From: Paenibacillus_Z sp042653205
GTDB lineage: Bacteria > Bacillota > Bacilli > Paenibacillales > Paenibacillaceae
Direction of reading: 5' to 3'
Assembly (NCBI RefSeq): GCF_042653205.1
Contig: NZ_JBHSHY010000021.1
Coordinates: forward strand, 39,885 to 103,884
Length of the DNA stretch: 64,000 nucleotides
The notes under the pieces were generated by a model. The model saw only the letters and a list, made by a program, of their open reading frames with translations. It was not told where the DNA came from and searched no databases. Numbering within the stretch: the first letter of the stretch is position 1; the number at the start of each line of letters is the position of its first letter. This document shows positions 34,978 to 43,274 of this stretch, in pieces. Both the position numbers and the translations under genes were made by a program.

Positions 34978-35430
34978 ATGGAAAACAAGATCGGCTTTGA
35001 AGGATTCATCCAAATCGCGATCGTCGTGCACGATATTCAGAAGGCCGCCGAGACCTGGGCGGAACTGTTCGGCGTGCCGGTGCCGGAGATTCGCGTGCAG
35101 ACGCCGTCCCCTAATCCGGACTTGACGTATCGCGGACAGCAGGCACTATACGGCCTCAAGCTGGCGGTGATCCGGGCCGGCGGCTTCGTCATCGAGCTTC
35201 ACGAGCCGGACGACAACCCCAGCACGTTCCGCGAATTTTTGGACAAACACGGCAACGGCGTGCACCACCTCGGCTTTCAAGTCGGGGAGCGGCGGGACGC
35301 AATCGTCGGCGAGCTGGAGCAAATGGGCTACGCGCTGCGGACGGTCGGCTATTATCCCGGCAGCAGCTGGACGATCGTCGATTGCGAGGACGACTTGGGC
35401 GTGAATTTGAATATCAAGCCCCGCGCATAG
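34978..35430 (+). CDS. VOC-superfamily (glyoxalase-like) protein 1
   Basis: A 150-residue protein with two beta-alpha-beta3 modules. Candidate metal-ligand positions, compared with VOC epimerases and glyoxalases, are Gln12 in FIQIAIVVHD, Glu in FVIELHEPDD, His in NGVHHLGFQV, and Asn rather than Glu in DLGVNLNIKP at the end. The last replacement differs from its paralogue encoded at 36387. It may epimerise, isomerise or open a sugar-derived compound. GGACGG precedes ATG 34978, 19 bases after the epimerase gene. Confidence 0.83.
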   Translation: MENKIGFEGFIQIAIVVHDIQKAAETWAELFGVPVPEIRVQTPSPNPDLTYRGQQALYGLKLAVIRAGGFVIELHEPDDNPSTFREFLDKHGNGVHHLGFQVGERRDAIVGELEQMGYALRTVGYYPGSSWTIVDCEDDLGVNLNIKPRA

Positions 35431-35472
35431 CGGGCTAACAAGCGGGAAGACGAAACCGAAGGAGACGGAACA

Positions 35473-36339
35473 ATGAAACGATCGAACGAGCCGCAACGCG
35501 TAGTCAGCATTCTGGAAACGGTCGACGTTCGGACCGGAGAGCGTGTCGCGCACGCCGAATTCGACGAACGGATCGAAGCGCCGAACTGGACGCGGGACGG
35601 CAAGCTTCTCTATAACAGCCAAGGCCGCCTCTTCGCGTACGACCTCGACGCGGGCGCCGTGCTGCCGATCGACTCCGGCTTTGCGGACCGGTGCAACAAC
35701 GACCATGTGCTTTCGCCCGATCACGAGCGATTGGCGGTCAGCCATCATACCCGCGAGGACGGCAAGTCCCGCATCTACATCCTGTCGCTGCGGGGAGGCG
35801 AGCCGGTGCTCGTCACGCCGATGGCGCCCAGCTATCTCCATGGCTGGTCGCCGGACGGACGCGCGCTCGCCTACTGCGGGGAGCGGAACGGTGAGTTCGA
35901 TATTTACGTGATTCCGGCAAGCGGCGGCGTGGAAACGCGGCTGACAAACGCGCCGGGCTTGAACGACGGGCCCGAATATTCCCCGGATGGCCGGCACATC
36001 TGGTTCAATTCGGTGCGGACGGGGCTGATGCAGCTGTGGCGCATGAACGCGGACGGAAGCAGCCAAACGCAAATGACGTTCGACGACGACAGCAACAGCT
36101 GGTTCCCGCACGTATCCCCGGACGGCCGGACGATCGCGTATCTTGCTTACCGCAAGGGCGACGTCGCCCCGGGCGATCATCCCGCGAACAAGGACGTCGA
36201 AATCCGGCTCATGCCGAGCGAAGGCGGCGCGCATCGCACGCTGGCGAGCTTGTTCGGCGGTCAAGGCACGCTTAACGTCCATTCCTGGTCGCCCGACGGC
36301 AGCCGGCTGGCGTTCGTCAGCTACCGGCTCGTGGATTAG
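35473..36339 (+). CDS. Cytosolic TolB-like (PD40) beta-propeller protein
   Basis: A 288-residue protein made of repeated PD40/WD40-like blades; recurring motifs are WTRDGKLLY, SPDHERLAVS, WSPDGRALAYCG, YSPDGRHIWF, VSPDGRTIAYLAYR and WSPDGSRLAFVS. There is no signal peptide, unlike true periplasmic TolB proteins, so it works in the cytosol. Similar propellers include oligogalacturonate lyase (PL22) and other sugar lyases, so an enzymatic role in the pathway is possible. His and Asp residues in the blade loops (for example NDGPEYSPDGRH) could bind metal. GAAGGAGA precedes ATG 35473. Confidence 0.75.
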   Translation: MKRSNEPQRVVSILETVDVRTGERVAHAEFDERIEAPNWTRDGKLLYNSQGRLFAYDLDAGAVLPIDSGFADRCNNDHVLSPDHERLAVSHHTREDGKSRIYILSLRGGEPVLVTPMAPSYLHGWSPDGRALAYCGERNGEFDIYVIPASGGVETRLTNAPGLNDGPEYSPDGRHIWFNSVRTGLMQLWRMNADGSSQTQMTFDDDSNSWFPHVSPDGRTIAYLAYRKGDVAPGDHPANKDVEIRLMPSEGGAHRTLASLFGGQGTLNVHSWSPDGSRLAFVSYRLVD

Positions 36340-36386
36340 CACAAGCCCGGTGCCGGGCAGCCCGATCATGAACAGGAGGAGTACAC

Positions 36387-36830
36387 ATGGAAAAGGGTAT
36401 ATTGGGAGCGCCGTTCGTCTGTCAGATCGCGATGATCGTGCGCGACGCGCAGAAGGCGGCGAGCCGCTTCGCGGAACTGCTGAACGTTCCGGTCCCGCAG
36501 GTCGTGACGGCCAACGCGGACGGCAGCGATACGGTCACGTACAAGGGGCAGCCGACGGACGGAAGGGTGAAGCTGGCTTTCTTCCATCTGGAGAACGTGG
36601 TCGTGGAATTCATCGAGCCGACCGAGGATCCGACGACCTGGAAGGACTTCTTGGACGAGAAAGGACCGGGCGTCCACCATATCGCCTTCAAGGCCAAGGA
36701 CCGGATGCTCGAAACCGCGGCCGAGCTGGAGCGGTTCGGCTATCCGCTCATTCAGCACGGCAAGAAATACGCCTACCTGGAAAGCACGGAAGAGCTCGGC
36801 GTCATCCTCGAGCTGCTCGACATCGATTAA
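36387..36830 (+). CDS. VOC-superfamily (glyoxalase-like) protein 2
   Basis: A 147-residue paralogue of the protein encoded at 34978, two genes upstream. Candidate ligand positions are Gln13 (FVCQIAMIVRD), Glu in NVVVEFIEPTED, His in PGVHHIAFKA, and Glu in ELGVILELLD, a full set as in methylmalonyl-CoA-epimerase-like VOC enzymes. The presence of two diverged copies in one operon suggests two consecutive steps or a heteromer. AGGAGGAG precedes ATG 36387. It is the last gene of the operon. Confidence 0.83.
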   Translation: MEKGILGAPFVCQIAMIVRDAQKAASRFAELLNVPVPQVVTANADGSDTVTYKGQPTDGRVKLAFFHLENVVVEFIEPTEDPTTWKDFLDEKGPGVHHIAFKAKDRMLETAAELERFGYPLIQHGKKYAYLESTEELGVILELLDID

Positions 36831-36851
36831 AGCGACGAATGAACAAGGGAC

Positions 36852-36880
36852 AAGGCTGCTCCAACCGGAGCGGCCTTTTT
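36852..36880 (+). terminator. Rho-independent terminator of the cluster C operon
   Basis: AAGGCTGCTCC (36852-36862) pairs with 36867-36877 (one G-T pair), loop AACC, followed by T residues. Confidence 0.9.
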
Positions 36881-37230
36881 GCGTATGTCATTTTTGATGA
36901 CATGAGAAAATCGCTTACATGCTCCAATTCGACGTCCGTGTAAGCTTTGTGTTCGTCATATCCTCGTCTGTCTGCGATAGGCCAAACTTGTTTTCCCTGG
37001 CCGGACGGCCGCAAACCAGAGCAAAAACGACATATTCCGTATTGTCGCGTCCGATTGTCAATCGCTTTCGGGGCTTGGCGTACAGCGTTTTCAAGGAAAT
37101 GGCGGAAACTACATATTTACAGCCGTGTCCGCAAGCGGCTATCGTGGAGGATGTCAAGGTCAGCTAAGCTTCCATCAACCTCTAAGGAATCGCGGCTAGC
37201 GACACCACAATCCAAGAAGGGAGTGATTCC
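36881..37230. other. Control region before the cluster D importer
   Basis: No gene is seen in 350 bases. It contains a cre-like 14-mer at 36906-36919 (12/14), an inverted repeat GCTTACA (36913-36919) / TGTAAGC (36939-36945) with a 19-base gap, and a possible promoter TTTACA (37116-37121), 18 bases, TATCGT (37140-37145). Confidence 0.5.
36906..36945. promoter_or_regulatory. cre-like site overlapping an inverted repeat
   Basis: GAAAATCGCTTACA (36906-36919) fits the cre consensus at 12/14. Its right half is also the left arm of GCTTACA-N19-TGTAAGC, which could be the site of the cluster D AraC regulator. Confidence 0.45.
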
Positions 37231-38190
37231 ATGCAGAACACGGAAGCGGTTCCCGCAAGCGCTCCGGCGCCCAGGACGCGGGCGGCGGGACGGCGGTGGC
37301 GAAGCATCGCCCGCAACTGGGAGCTGTACGTCTTCGTGGCGCCGGCGTTCTTCTACTTTCTTATTTTCTCGTACGGCCCGATGTACGGCATCCAGATCGC
37401 GTTCAAGAATTACGTGCCGACCAAGGGCATCTTCGGCAGCGCATGGACCGGCTTCGATCATTTCGTCCGCTTCTTCCATTCCTATTATTTCTGGGATTTG
37501 ATCTGGAACACGCTGAGCATTAGCCTGTATGAGCTGGCCGTCGGCTTCCCGATTCCGATCCTCCTGGCGCTCGCCTTTAACGAGGTGCGGACGGGCTTCT
37601 TTAAGAAGCTGGCCCAGACGGTGACGTACGCGCCGCATTTCATATCGGTCGTCGTCATGGCCGGGATGATCATCACCTTCCTGTCCCCGTCGACCGGCAT
37701 GGTCGTCCGCTTGATCGAAGCGCTCGGGTTCGGCAGTCCCGATTTTCTAACCGACCCGCGCTGGTTCAAGACGATGTACGTCTTGTCGGGTGTCTGGCAG
37801 AGCGCCGGCTGGGGGACGATCATCTATCTCGCGGCGCTGTCGGGCGTCGATCCGGGGCTGCACGAAGCGGCCGTCATCGACGGGGCCTCGCGCTTCCAGC
37901 GCGTGCGCCACATCAACATCCCGACGCTCGTCCCGACGATGACCATCCTGCTCATTCTGAACATGGGAAGCCTGTTCGGCGTCGGCTTCGAGAAGATTCT
38001 GCTGCTGCAAAACCCGCTGAACATGGATTCGTCCGACGTCATCTCGACGTTCGTTTACCGCTCGGGCCTCGTGGACGCCCAGTACAGCTTCTCGACGGCG
38101 ATCGGCCTCTTCAATTCGATCGTTAACGCCGCGCTGCTCGTCCTCGTGAATCAGATCGTCCGCCGGACGAGCGAGAACAGTTTGTGGTAG
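37231..38190 (+). CDS. Carbohydrate ABC transporter permease 1 (cluster D)
   Basis: A 319-residue LplB-type CUT1 permease. The cytosolic N-terminus of about 30 residues is rich in Ala and Arg; six transmembrane helices follow, with the contact loop HEAAVIDGASRFQRVRHINIPTL. AAGGGAGTG precedes ATG 37231. In this cluster the permease genes come before the binding-protein gene, the reverse of clusters B and C. Confidence 0.92.
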   Translation: MQNTEAVPASAPAPRTRAAGRRWRSIARNWELYVFVAPAFFYFLIFSYGPMYGIQIAFKNYVPTKGIFGSAWTGFDHFVRFFHSYYFWDLIWNTLSISLYELAVGFPIPILLALAFNEVRTGFFKKLAQTVTYAPHFISVVVMAGMIITFLSPSTGMVVRLIEALGFGSPDFLTDPRWFKTMYVLSGVWQSAGWGTIIYLAALSGVDPGLHEAAVIDGASRFQRVRHINIPTLVPTMTILLILNMGSLFGVGFEKILLLQNPLNMDSSDVISTFVYRSGLVDAQYSFSTAIGLFNSIVNAALLVLVNQIVRRTSENSLW

Positions 38191-38203
38191 GAGGAGGTTG
38201 CCC

Positions 38204-39112
38204 ATGTTAACGGGCGTGAAAGAAACCGGGCGCGACAAGGCGTTCCTCGTGTTCAATTACTTGTATGTCTTCCTGGCGTTCCTCATCGTGCTGTACCCCG
38301 TGGTGTATATCATCAGCGCGTCCGTCAGCGATCCTAAGCTCGTCGCTTCCGGCGCCATGTGGCTGTGGCCGAGGGGCTTTACGTTCGACGGGTACGAACG
38401 GGTGTTCCAAAATACGAACATCTGGATCGGCTACGGCAACACGATTCTGTATACGGTCGTGGGCACGACGATCAACCTGGCGGTCACGCTGCCGGCCGCC
38501 TACGCGCTGAGCCGCAAAGATTTCGTCGGCCGCCATTTCTTTACCGGCATGTTCATGGTGACGATGTTTTTCGGCGGCGGTCTCGTGCCGACCTACCTGC
38601 TCGTGAAGGAGCTCGGCATGGTCGACACGATGTGGGCGATCGTCGTGCCGTCGGCCGCATCGATCTGGAACATTATCGTCTCCCGCACCTTCTTCCAGAG
38701 CTCCATCCCGCGGGAGCTGCAGGAAGCGGCCCAAATCGACGGCGCCTCGAACTGGCGGCTGTTCCTCACCATCGTGCTGCCCTTGTCGATGCCGATTATC
38801 GCGGTCATGGCGCTGTTCTACGGCGTCGGCAATTGGAATAGCTACTTCTCGGCGCTGATCTATCTGAACGACAACGCCAAATACCCGCTTCAGCTCGTGC
38901 TGCGCCAAATTCTCGTGCTGCAGGAGATGAGCGCCCAGGGCGGCGCCGCGCTCGACGCGTCGACGGCTTCGGCGCTAAACAGCAAGGCGGAAATCGCGGC
39001 CCTCGTCAGATACGCCGTTATCATCGTGGCGACCGTGCCGGTCGTTCTGGTGTACCCGTTTTTACAGCGGTATTTCGTGCAGGGTGTTATGATTGGCTCT
39101 ATCAAGGGTTGA
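38204..39112 (+). CDS. Carbohydrate ABC transporter permease 2 (cluster D)
   Basis: A 302-residue YtcP-type permease with six transmembrane helices, the contact loop QEAAQIDGASNWRLFLTIVLPLS, and the C-terminus FLQRYFVQGVMIGSIKG. ATG 38204 follows AGGAGGT by about six bases; an in-frame TTG at 38198 lies within that site. It pairs with the preceding permease. Confidence 0.92.
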   Translation: MLTGVKETGRDKAFLVFNYLYVFLAFLIVLYPVVYIISASVSDPKLVASGAMWLWPRGFTFDGYERVFQNTNIWIGYGNTILYTVVGTTINLAVTLPAAYALSRKDFVGRHFFTGMFMVTMFFGGGLVPTYLLVKELGMVDTMWAIVVPSAASIWNIIVSRTFFQSSIPRELQEAAQIDGASNWRLFLTIVLPLSMPIIAVMALFYGVGNWNSYFSALIYLNDNAKYPLQLVLRQILVLQEMSAQGGAALDASTASALNSKAEIAALVRYAVIIVATVPVVLVYPFLQRYFVQGVMIGSIKG

Positions 39113-39146
39113 TCTGGCCATAATCAATTTGAAGGGGGATGTTCGA

Positions 39147-40799
39147 ATGAAAAAACTGCGCAAGGCTTCATCCGTCCTGGTCGGTTTGACCTTGACGGCA
39201 TCCGTGCTGGCGGCTTGCGGCTCGGCGAACGACAACGAGGGGGCCGCTTCCGATTCGGGCGGCGCGGCGAATGGAAACGGCGCTGCAGCCACGAACGGCG
39301 CGGCGGACGCGGAGGGCGTGAAGAAGGACGGCTTTCCGATCGTCGGCAAACCGCTGACGCTGACGATGATGTCCCAGGACGCGGGCGTCGCGGACTGGAA
39401 GCAGATGCCCGTCCTGCAGGAGATGGAGAAGCTGACCGGCATTACGTTTACCTACCAGCTGGCGCCCATCGACAGCTTCGCCGCCAAGAAGAACCTGGTG
39501 TTCGCGAGCGGCGATCTGCCGGACGTGTTCTACGGCGCCGATCTGAAGCCCGCCGAGCAGGTGACGTACGGCTCGCAAGGCGTGCTGATTCCGCTGGAGA
39601 AGTACATCGACGAGGGCTACGCGCCGAACCTGAAAAAGATTTTCGACGAGCATCCGGACATCCGCAAATCGTTCACGACGCCGGACGGCCATATGTACGC
39701 GCTGCCGAACATCGATCTCTCCGCGGTCTGGTACCGCAGCCCGATGTGGTACAACGGCAAATTCCTGAAGGCGCTGAACGTGACCGAGCTGCCGAAGACG
39801 ACGGACGAGCTGTACGACTTCCTGAAGCGCGTCAAGAACGAGGATCCGAACGGCAACGGCAAGCCGGACGAAGTGCCGCTCACGTCGGTCAAGCTGGACG
39901 ATCTGCGGATGTTCTTCCTCGGCTTCTGGGGCATCTACGACGAGGCCGTCTACGTCGACAAAGCGGGCAAGGTGCATTACACGCCGCAGGAGGAAGGCTA
40001 TAAAGGCTATCTGACGTTCATGAACCGCCTGTGGAAGGACGATCTGCTCGATCACGAGACGTTCTCCCAGACGCCCGAGCAGAAGAAGGCGAAGGGCCAG
40101 AACAACCAGATCGCGCTGTTCAACGACTGGTTCCCGTACTTCACGCTCGGCGGCGAGGCGAGCGGCGACAATCCGATGATGCAGCCGGTCAAGAGCGAAG
40201 TGCCGGATTCCCCGGTATACGGCATGCACCCGGGCATTTCCTCCAACGGCACGTTCGCGATCACGAGCAAGAACCCCGCGCCGGAAGCGACGATGCGCTG
40301 GATCGACTACCAGTATGGCTACGACGGGGCGACGCTGTTCAGCCAAGGACCGGAGAACACGCTCTGGAAGTATAAGGACCAGGCAACTCACGAGAAGGAG
40401 TGGCTGCCGGTTCCGGGCGGCGGAGACCGCGAGGAATACCGCGGCAAGCTGACGCCGAACTACGGCATCCTGACGCCGGGCATGAGCTCGAGCGAGCTGA
40501 CGAAGGGGCTGCGGAGCGAGTTCGACGACTGGATCGACAAGGAGAACGAGGCAAAGCTGAAGCCGATCGGCAAGGCGCCGTTTCCGAACGTCTACCTGAC
40601 GAACGACGAGCAGACGGAAGCGACGACGCTGCTGTCCGATCTCGACACGTACGTGCAGCAGATGGAAGCGAAGTTCGTCACGGGGCAGGAGCCGCTCTCC
40701 AACTGGGACAAGTATATCGCCCAGATCAAGAAGATGGGCGGCGACCGGATCGCGGAGCTCTATCAAGGCGCTTACGACCGCTGGAACACGGGGAAATAA
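39147..40799 (+). CDS. Solute-binding lipoprotein of the cluster D importer
   Basis: A 550-residue lipoprotein (lipobox LAAC, Cys near residue 23), then a Gly/Ala/Asn-rich linker and a large family 1 binding fold; NEDPNGNGKPDEVPLT is an EF-hand-like calcium loop often seen in these proteins. The substrate is presumably a large oligosaccharide or glycoconjugate. GAAGGGGG precedes ATG 39147. The gene ends the importer operon at a hairpin shared with the convergent regulator gene. Confidence 0.92.
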   Translation: MKKLRKASSVLVGLTLTASVLAACGSANDNEGAASDSGGAANGNGAAATNGAADAEGVKKDGFPIVGKPLTLTMMSQDAGVADWKQMPVLQEMEKLTGITFTYQLAPIDSFAAKKNLVFASGDLPDVFYGADLKPAEQVTYGSQGVLIPLEKYIDEGYAPNLKKIFDEHPDIRKSFTTPDGHMYALPNIDLSAVWYRSPMWYNGKFLKALNVTELPKTTDELYDFLKRVKNEDPNGNGKPDEVPLTSVKLDDLRMFFLGFWGIYDEAVYVDKAGKVHYTPQEEGYKGYLTFMNRLWKDDLLDHETFSQTPEQKKAKGQNNQIALFNDWFPYFTLGGEASGDNPMMQPVKSEVPDSPVYGMHPGISSNGTFAITSKNPAPEATMRWIDYQYGYDGATLFSQGPENTLWKYKDQATHEKEWLPVPGGGDREEYRGKLTPNYGILTPGMSSSELTKGLRSEFDDWIDKENEAKLKPIGKAPFPNVYLTNDEQTEATTLLSDLDTYVQQMEAKFVTGQEPLSNWDKYIAQIKKMGGDRIAELYQGAYDRWNTGK

Positions 40800-40830
40800 T
40801 CCCCGTCCGGCGGCGCGCGAACGCAATACA

Positions 40831-40853
40831 CGCCCGGCCGAAGCGGCCGGGCG
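40831..40853. terminator. Hairpin between convergent cluster D genes
   Basis: CGCCCGGCCG (40831-40840) pairs perfectly with 40844-40853, loop AAG. T runs are poor on both sides. It lies between the importer operon and the convergent AraC gene and may serve both. Confidence 0.65.
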
Positions 40854-40880
40854 TTCGTATCTTCGGAAACGGGCGGGCGT

Positions 40881-43172
40881 TTACGCCTCCTCCAGCTCCG
40901 CGGCCGCTTCCGCCGCGCTTGCGGCGGCGAACAGCTTGCGGTACTGGCCGGGGGTATGGCCGGTTTCCTTCTTGAACTTGCGGATAAAGTTCGGCGCGTC
41001 CACGTACCCGACCCGCTGAATGATGTCCTTGAGCGGATCGCCCGTCGTCGCGAGCTCGCGCATGACCTGCTCCAGCCGCCGCTGCCACACGTATTGGACG
41101 AAGTTAAGCCCCGTCTTCTCCTTGAAGGAGCGGCTGAGGTGGGACGGCGAGATGCCGAACTCGAAGGCGACCGTCTCGAGGCTCAGGCTCGCGTCGGCGT
41201 ACTGAACGTCCAGATGCGCGGCGATCCGTTCGATGACGCATTGCTCTTCCTTCCGGTTGCTCTGTTCGACCAGCCGGCACAGCTGGGAACACAGGCCCAG
41301 CAGGCCGCGTTCCAGCTCGTCCATGGACTTGCCGTACAGCATGTTCGGCGAGACGTCCTGCAGCAGGCGATGATGGCCGAGCTCGGAGGCGGTCTTCAGA
41401 ATCGTATTCAGCACGTCGAGGCACATGCACCGCGTGAGCAGCGCCGACTGCTCCGACGTCTGCATGCTCCGGAGCGCGTCCCCGATCATCTGGGCGGCGA
41501 CGCCGTCATTGCCCTGCTTCAAGCTCTGGGCGAGTTTCATCAGCGTGTTGGAAGGAATCCAGACCGCTTGCTCCGAAGGGTAAGAGAGCTTCTCGAAGTA
41601 CGTGACGGTGCCGCTGCCGGACGAGACCCGCAGCTCGAACGCCGAGCAGGCTTCGATGAACGACTGGTTCAGCTGATCGGGTCCGGCGTAGCACGTGCCG
41701 ACGCCGACGACGGGAATGAAGTCGAGCGCTTCCAGCATCGTGCTCCGCACGGCTTCGACGATGCGCCGGACGTGCTCGAACGCTTCCGTCCCGCCGACGG
41801 GATCGAAACCGATGATCAGGCCGAATTGATCGAGCTGCGACAGCTCGACGCCATAGCCCTCGGCGTTCAGCGCCGGGAATTCCAGCTGCGCGAGCAGCTC
41901 GGCCATCTCCTGGCGCTCCGCTCTGCCAAGCTCGCCGCTCTCCTCCCAGCCGGCCACGATGACGAAGTGCCGGGCCCGGTCGAACGAGAGGCCGAACGCT
42001 TCCTGCAGCTCCGGCGCGAGGCTCCGGGCATGGCCGTGCTTCAGCAGCAGGGAGAGGAAATGATTGCGGGCGAACGGCTCCTGCAGGTCGGCGCGCGAGC
42101 TGTAGTCCTGCAGCGCGGACCGGATCCGGTCCAGCTCGTTGCGCGATGCCGGCGGCCCGCCTGCCGGCCCGTCCGATTCGGTCTTCGCCGCCGCGAACGC
42201 GACGAGCGACGAGATCGGCCGGTATTGCGCCCGGGCGAGCAGCAGCGCGATAGCAGCGCCGGCGGCGACGACGATCGCGAAGAGCATGATGACGAAGCTG
42301 CGCACATGAAAGACGCTGCTGAAGAATTGCGCGCTCGGCATGACGGTCACGTACGTCCAGCCGTTCGTGGCCGAGCGTATGGCGACGATCGAATGCGCCT
42401 TGCCGTTCAGGTCGCGGGCGGAAATGCCCGGCGTCAGCGTGTCGAACAGGGATTGCGCTTCGGCGTCCGTCAGCGCTTCGCCCTGCCGGTTATCCACCAG
42501 CGGGCGGCCCCGGTTGTCGAGAATATATGTTAAGCCCTTGTAATTGCCGAGGGTTGAATCGATCAGGCTCGTCAGCTCCGATTCCTTGATCAGGTACATG
42601 ACGGTCCCGTGCGGATGCGGATTATTCGGCGTAATCGGATTGAGATAGGCGAGCATCGTTTCCTGCAGCCCGTTCGGCTTGGCCACGCTGTCGGCGGGGC
42701 GCATCGTCGGGTACCGGACGTCGTTCAGATCCCGAAGTAGAGTATCCTTGTCCCACTGCCGGAAACGGACGTTCTCGGCGAACACATCGTAATCGTTCAG
42801 GCCTTTGCTGGAGTAGATCCGATCGTCGCCGTGGAAGTACAAGTAGAGTTCTCCGATGATGGAGCTGGTCGCCTTGTACTGGTCCAAGGCCGCGATGGCT
42901 TCGCCCGCGTAGATCGGATCGTGCACCCGGTAAGCGGTCAGCCGTTTGTCGTAGGAGATGCGGGAGGCGATCTCGCCGAGTTCCTTCATCCGGCCGTCGA
43001 CGATGACTTTGGCCTGCGTGAGCTGAGCGAGCCGGGCTTGCTCGATTTCGGAGCGAAGGTTGTCGACGGCGTTGCGGTAGACGAACACCGTCAAGCAGAC
43101 GAGCGGGAGGAGCAAAATGAACAAATACGACCAAATGTAGTTCATGAACAACCGGGATTTAAAGTAGGTCAT
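40881..43172 (-). CDS. Membrane-bound AraC-family regulator with extracellular sensor (cluster D)
   Basis: A 763-residue one-component regulator. TM1 lies at about residues 10-32, a Cache-like extracellular domain at about 35-290, and TM2 at about 295-320 (FVIMLFAIVVAAGAAIALLLARA). A cytosolic linker follows at about 330-655, and an AraC double helix-turn-helix at about 660-755 (SLETVAFEFGISPSHLSRSFKEKTGLNFVQYVWQR; APNFIRKFKKETGHTPGQYRKLF). It joins in one chain the roles that clusters A and B split between kinase and regulator. It is divergent from the CBM9-like gene and convergent with the importer operon, so it probably controls both. ATG 43172 is the first usable start; AAGGAGG lies 15 bases away, a long spacing. 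Confidence 0.9.
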   Translation of the reverse strand: MTYFKSRLFMNYIWSYLFILLLPLVCLTVFVYRNAVDNLRSEIEQARLAQLTQAKVIVDGRMKELGEIASRISYDKRLTAYRVHDPIYAGEAIAALDQYKATSSIIGELYLYFHGDDRIYSSKGLNDYDVFAENVRFRQWDKDTLLRDLNDVRYPTMRPADSVAKPNGLQETMLAYLNPITPNNPHPHGTVMYLIKESELTSLIDSTLGNYKGLTYILDNRGRPLVDNRQGEALTDAEAQSLFDTLTPGISARDLNGKAHSIVAIRSATNGWTYVTVMPSAQFFSSVFHVRSFVIMLFAIVVAAGAAIALLLARAQYRPISSLVAFAAAKTESDGPAGGPPASRNELDRIRSALQDYSSRADLQEPFARNHFLSLLLKHGHARSLAPELQEAFGLSFDRARHFVIVAGWEESGELGRAERQEMAELLAQLEFPALNAEGYGVELSQLDQFGLIIGFDPVGGTEAFEHVRRIVEAVRSTMLEALDFIPVVGVGTCYAGPDQLNQSFIEACSAFELRVSSGSGTVTYFEKLSYPSEQAVWIPSNTLMKLAQSLKQGNDGVAAQMIGDALRSMQTSEQSALLTRCMCLDVLNTILKTASELGHHRLLQDVSPNMLYGKSMDELERGLLGLCSQLCRLVEQSNRKEEQCVIERIAAHLDVQYADASLSLETVAFEFGISPSHLSRSFKEKTGLNFVQYVWQRRLEQVMRELATTGDPLKDIIQRVGYVDAPNFIRKFKKETGHTPGQYRKLFAAASAAEAAAELEEA

Positions 43173-43274
43173 GCTTCTATTTGCCTGCCTCCTTGCCGAA
43201 TGGCCTTGCGCCAAGTTGTTTACATGATAGCAACAAAAACGCGGTTTGAACATAGCCCGCACGGAGGGATCGAC

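Noticed and set aside
36881..37230. Short open frames in the region before cluster D (for example 36919-37167)
   Set aside because: No ribosome sites or family features; the region reads as a promoter region.
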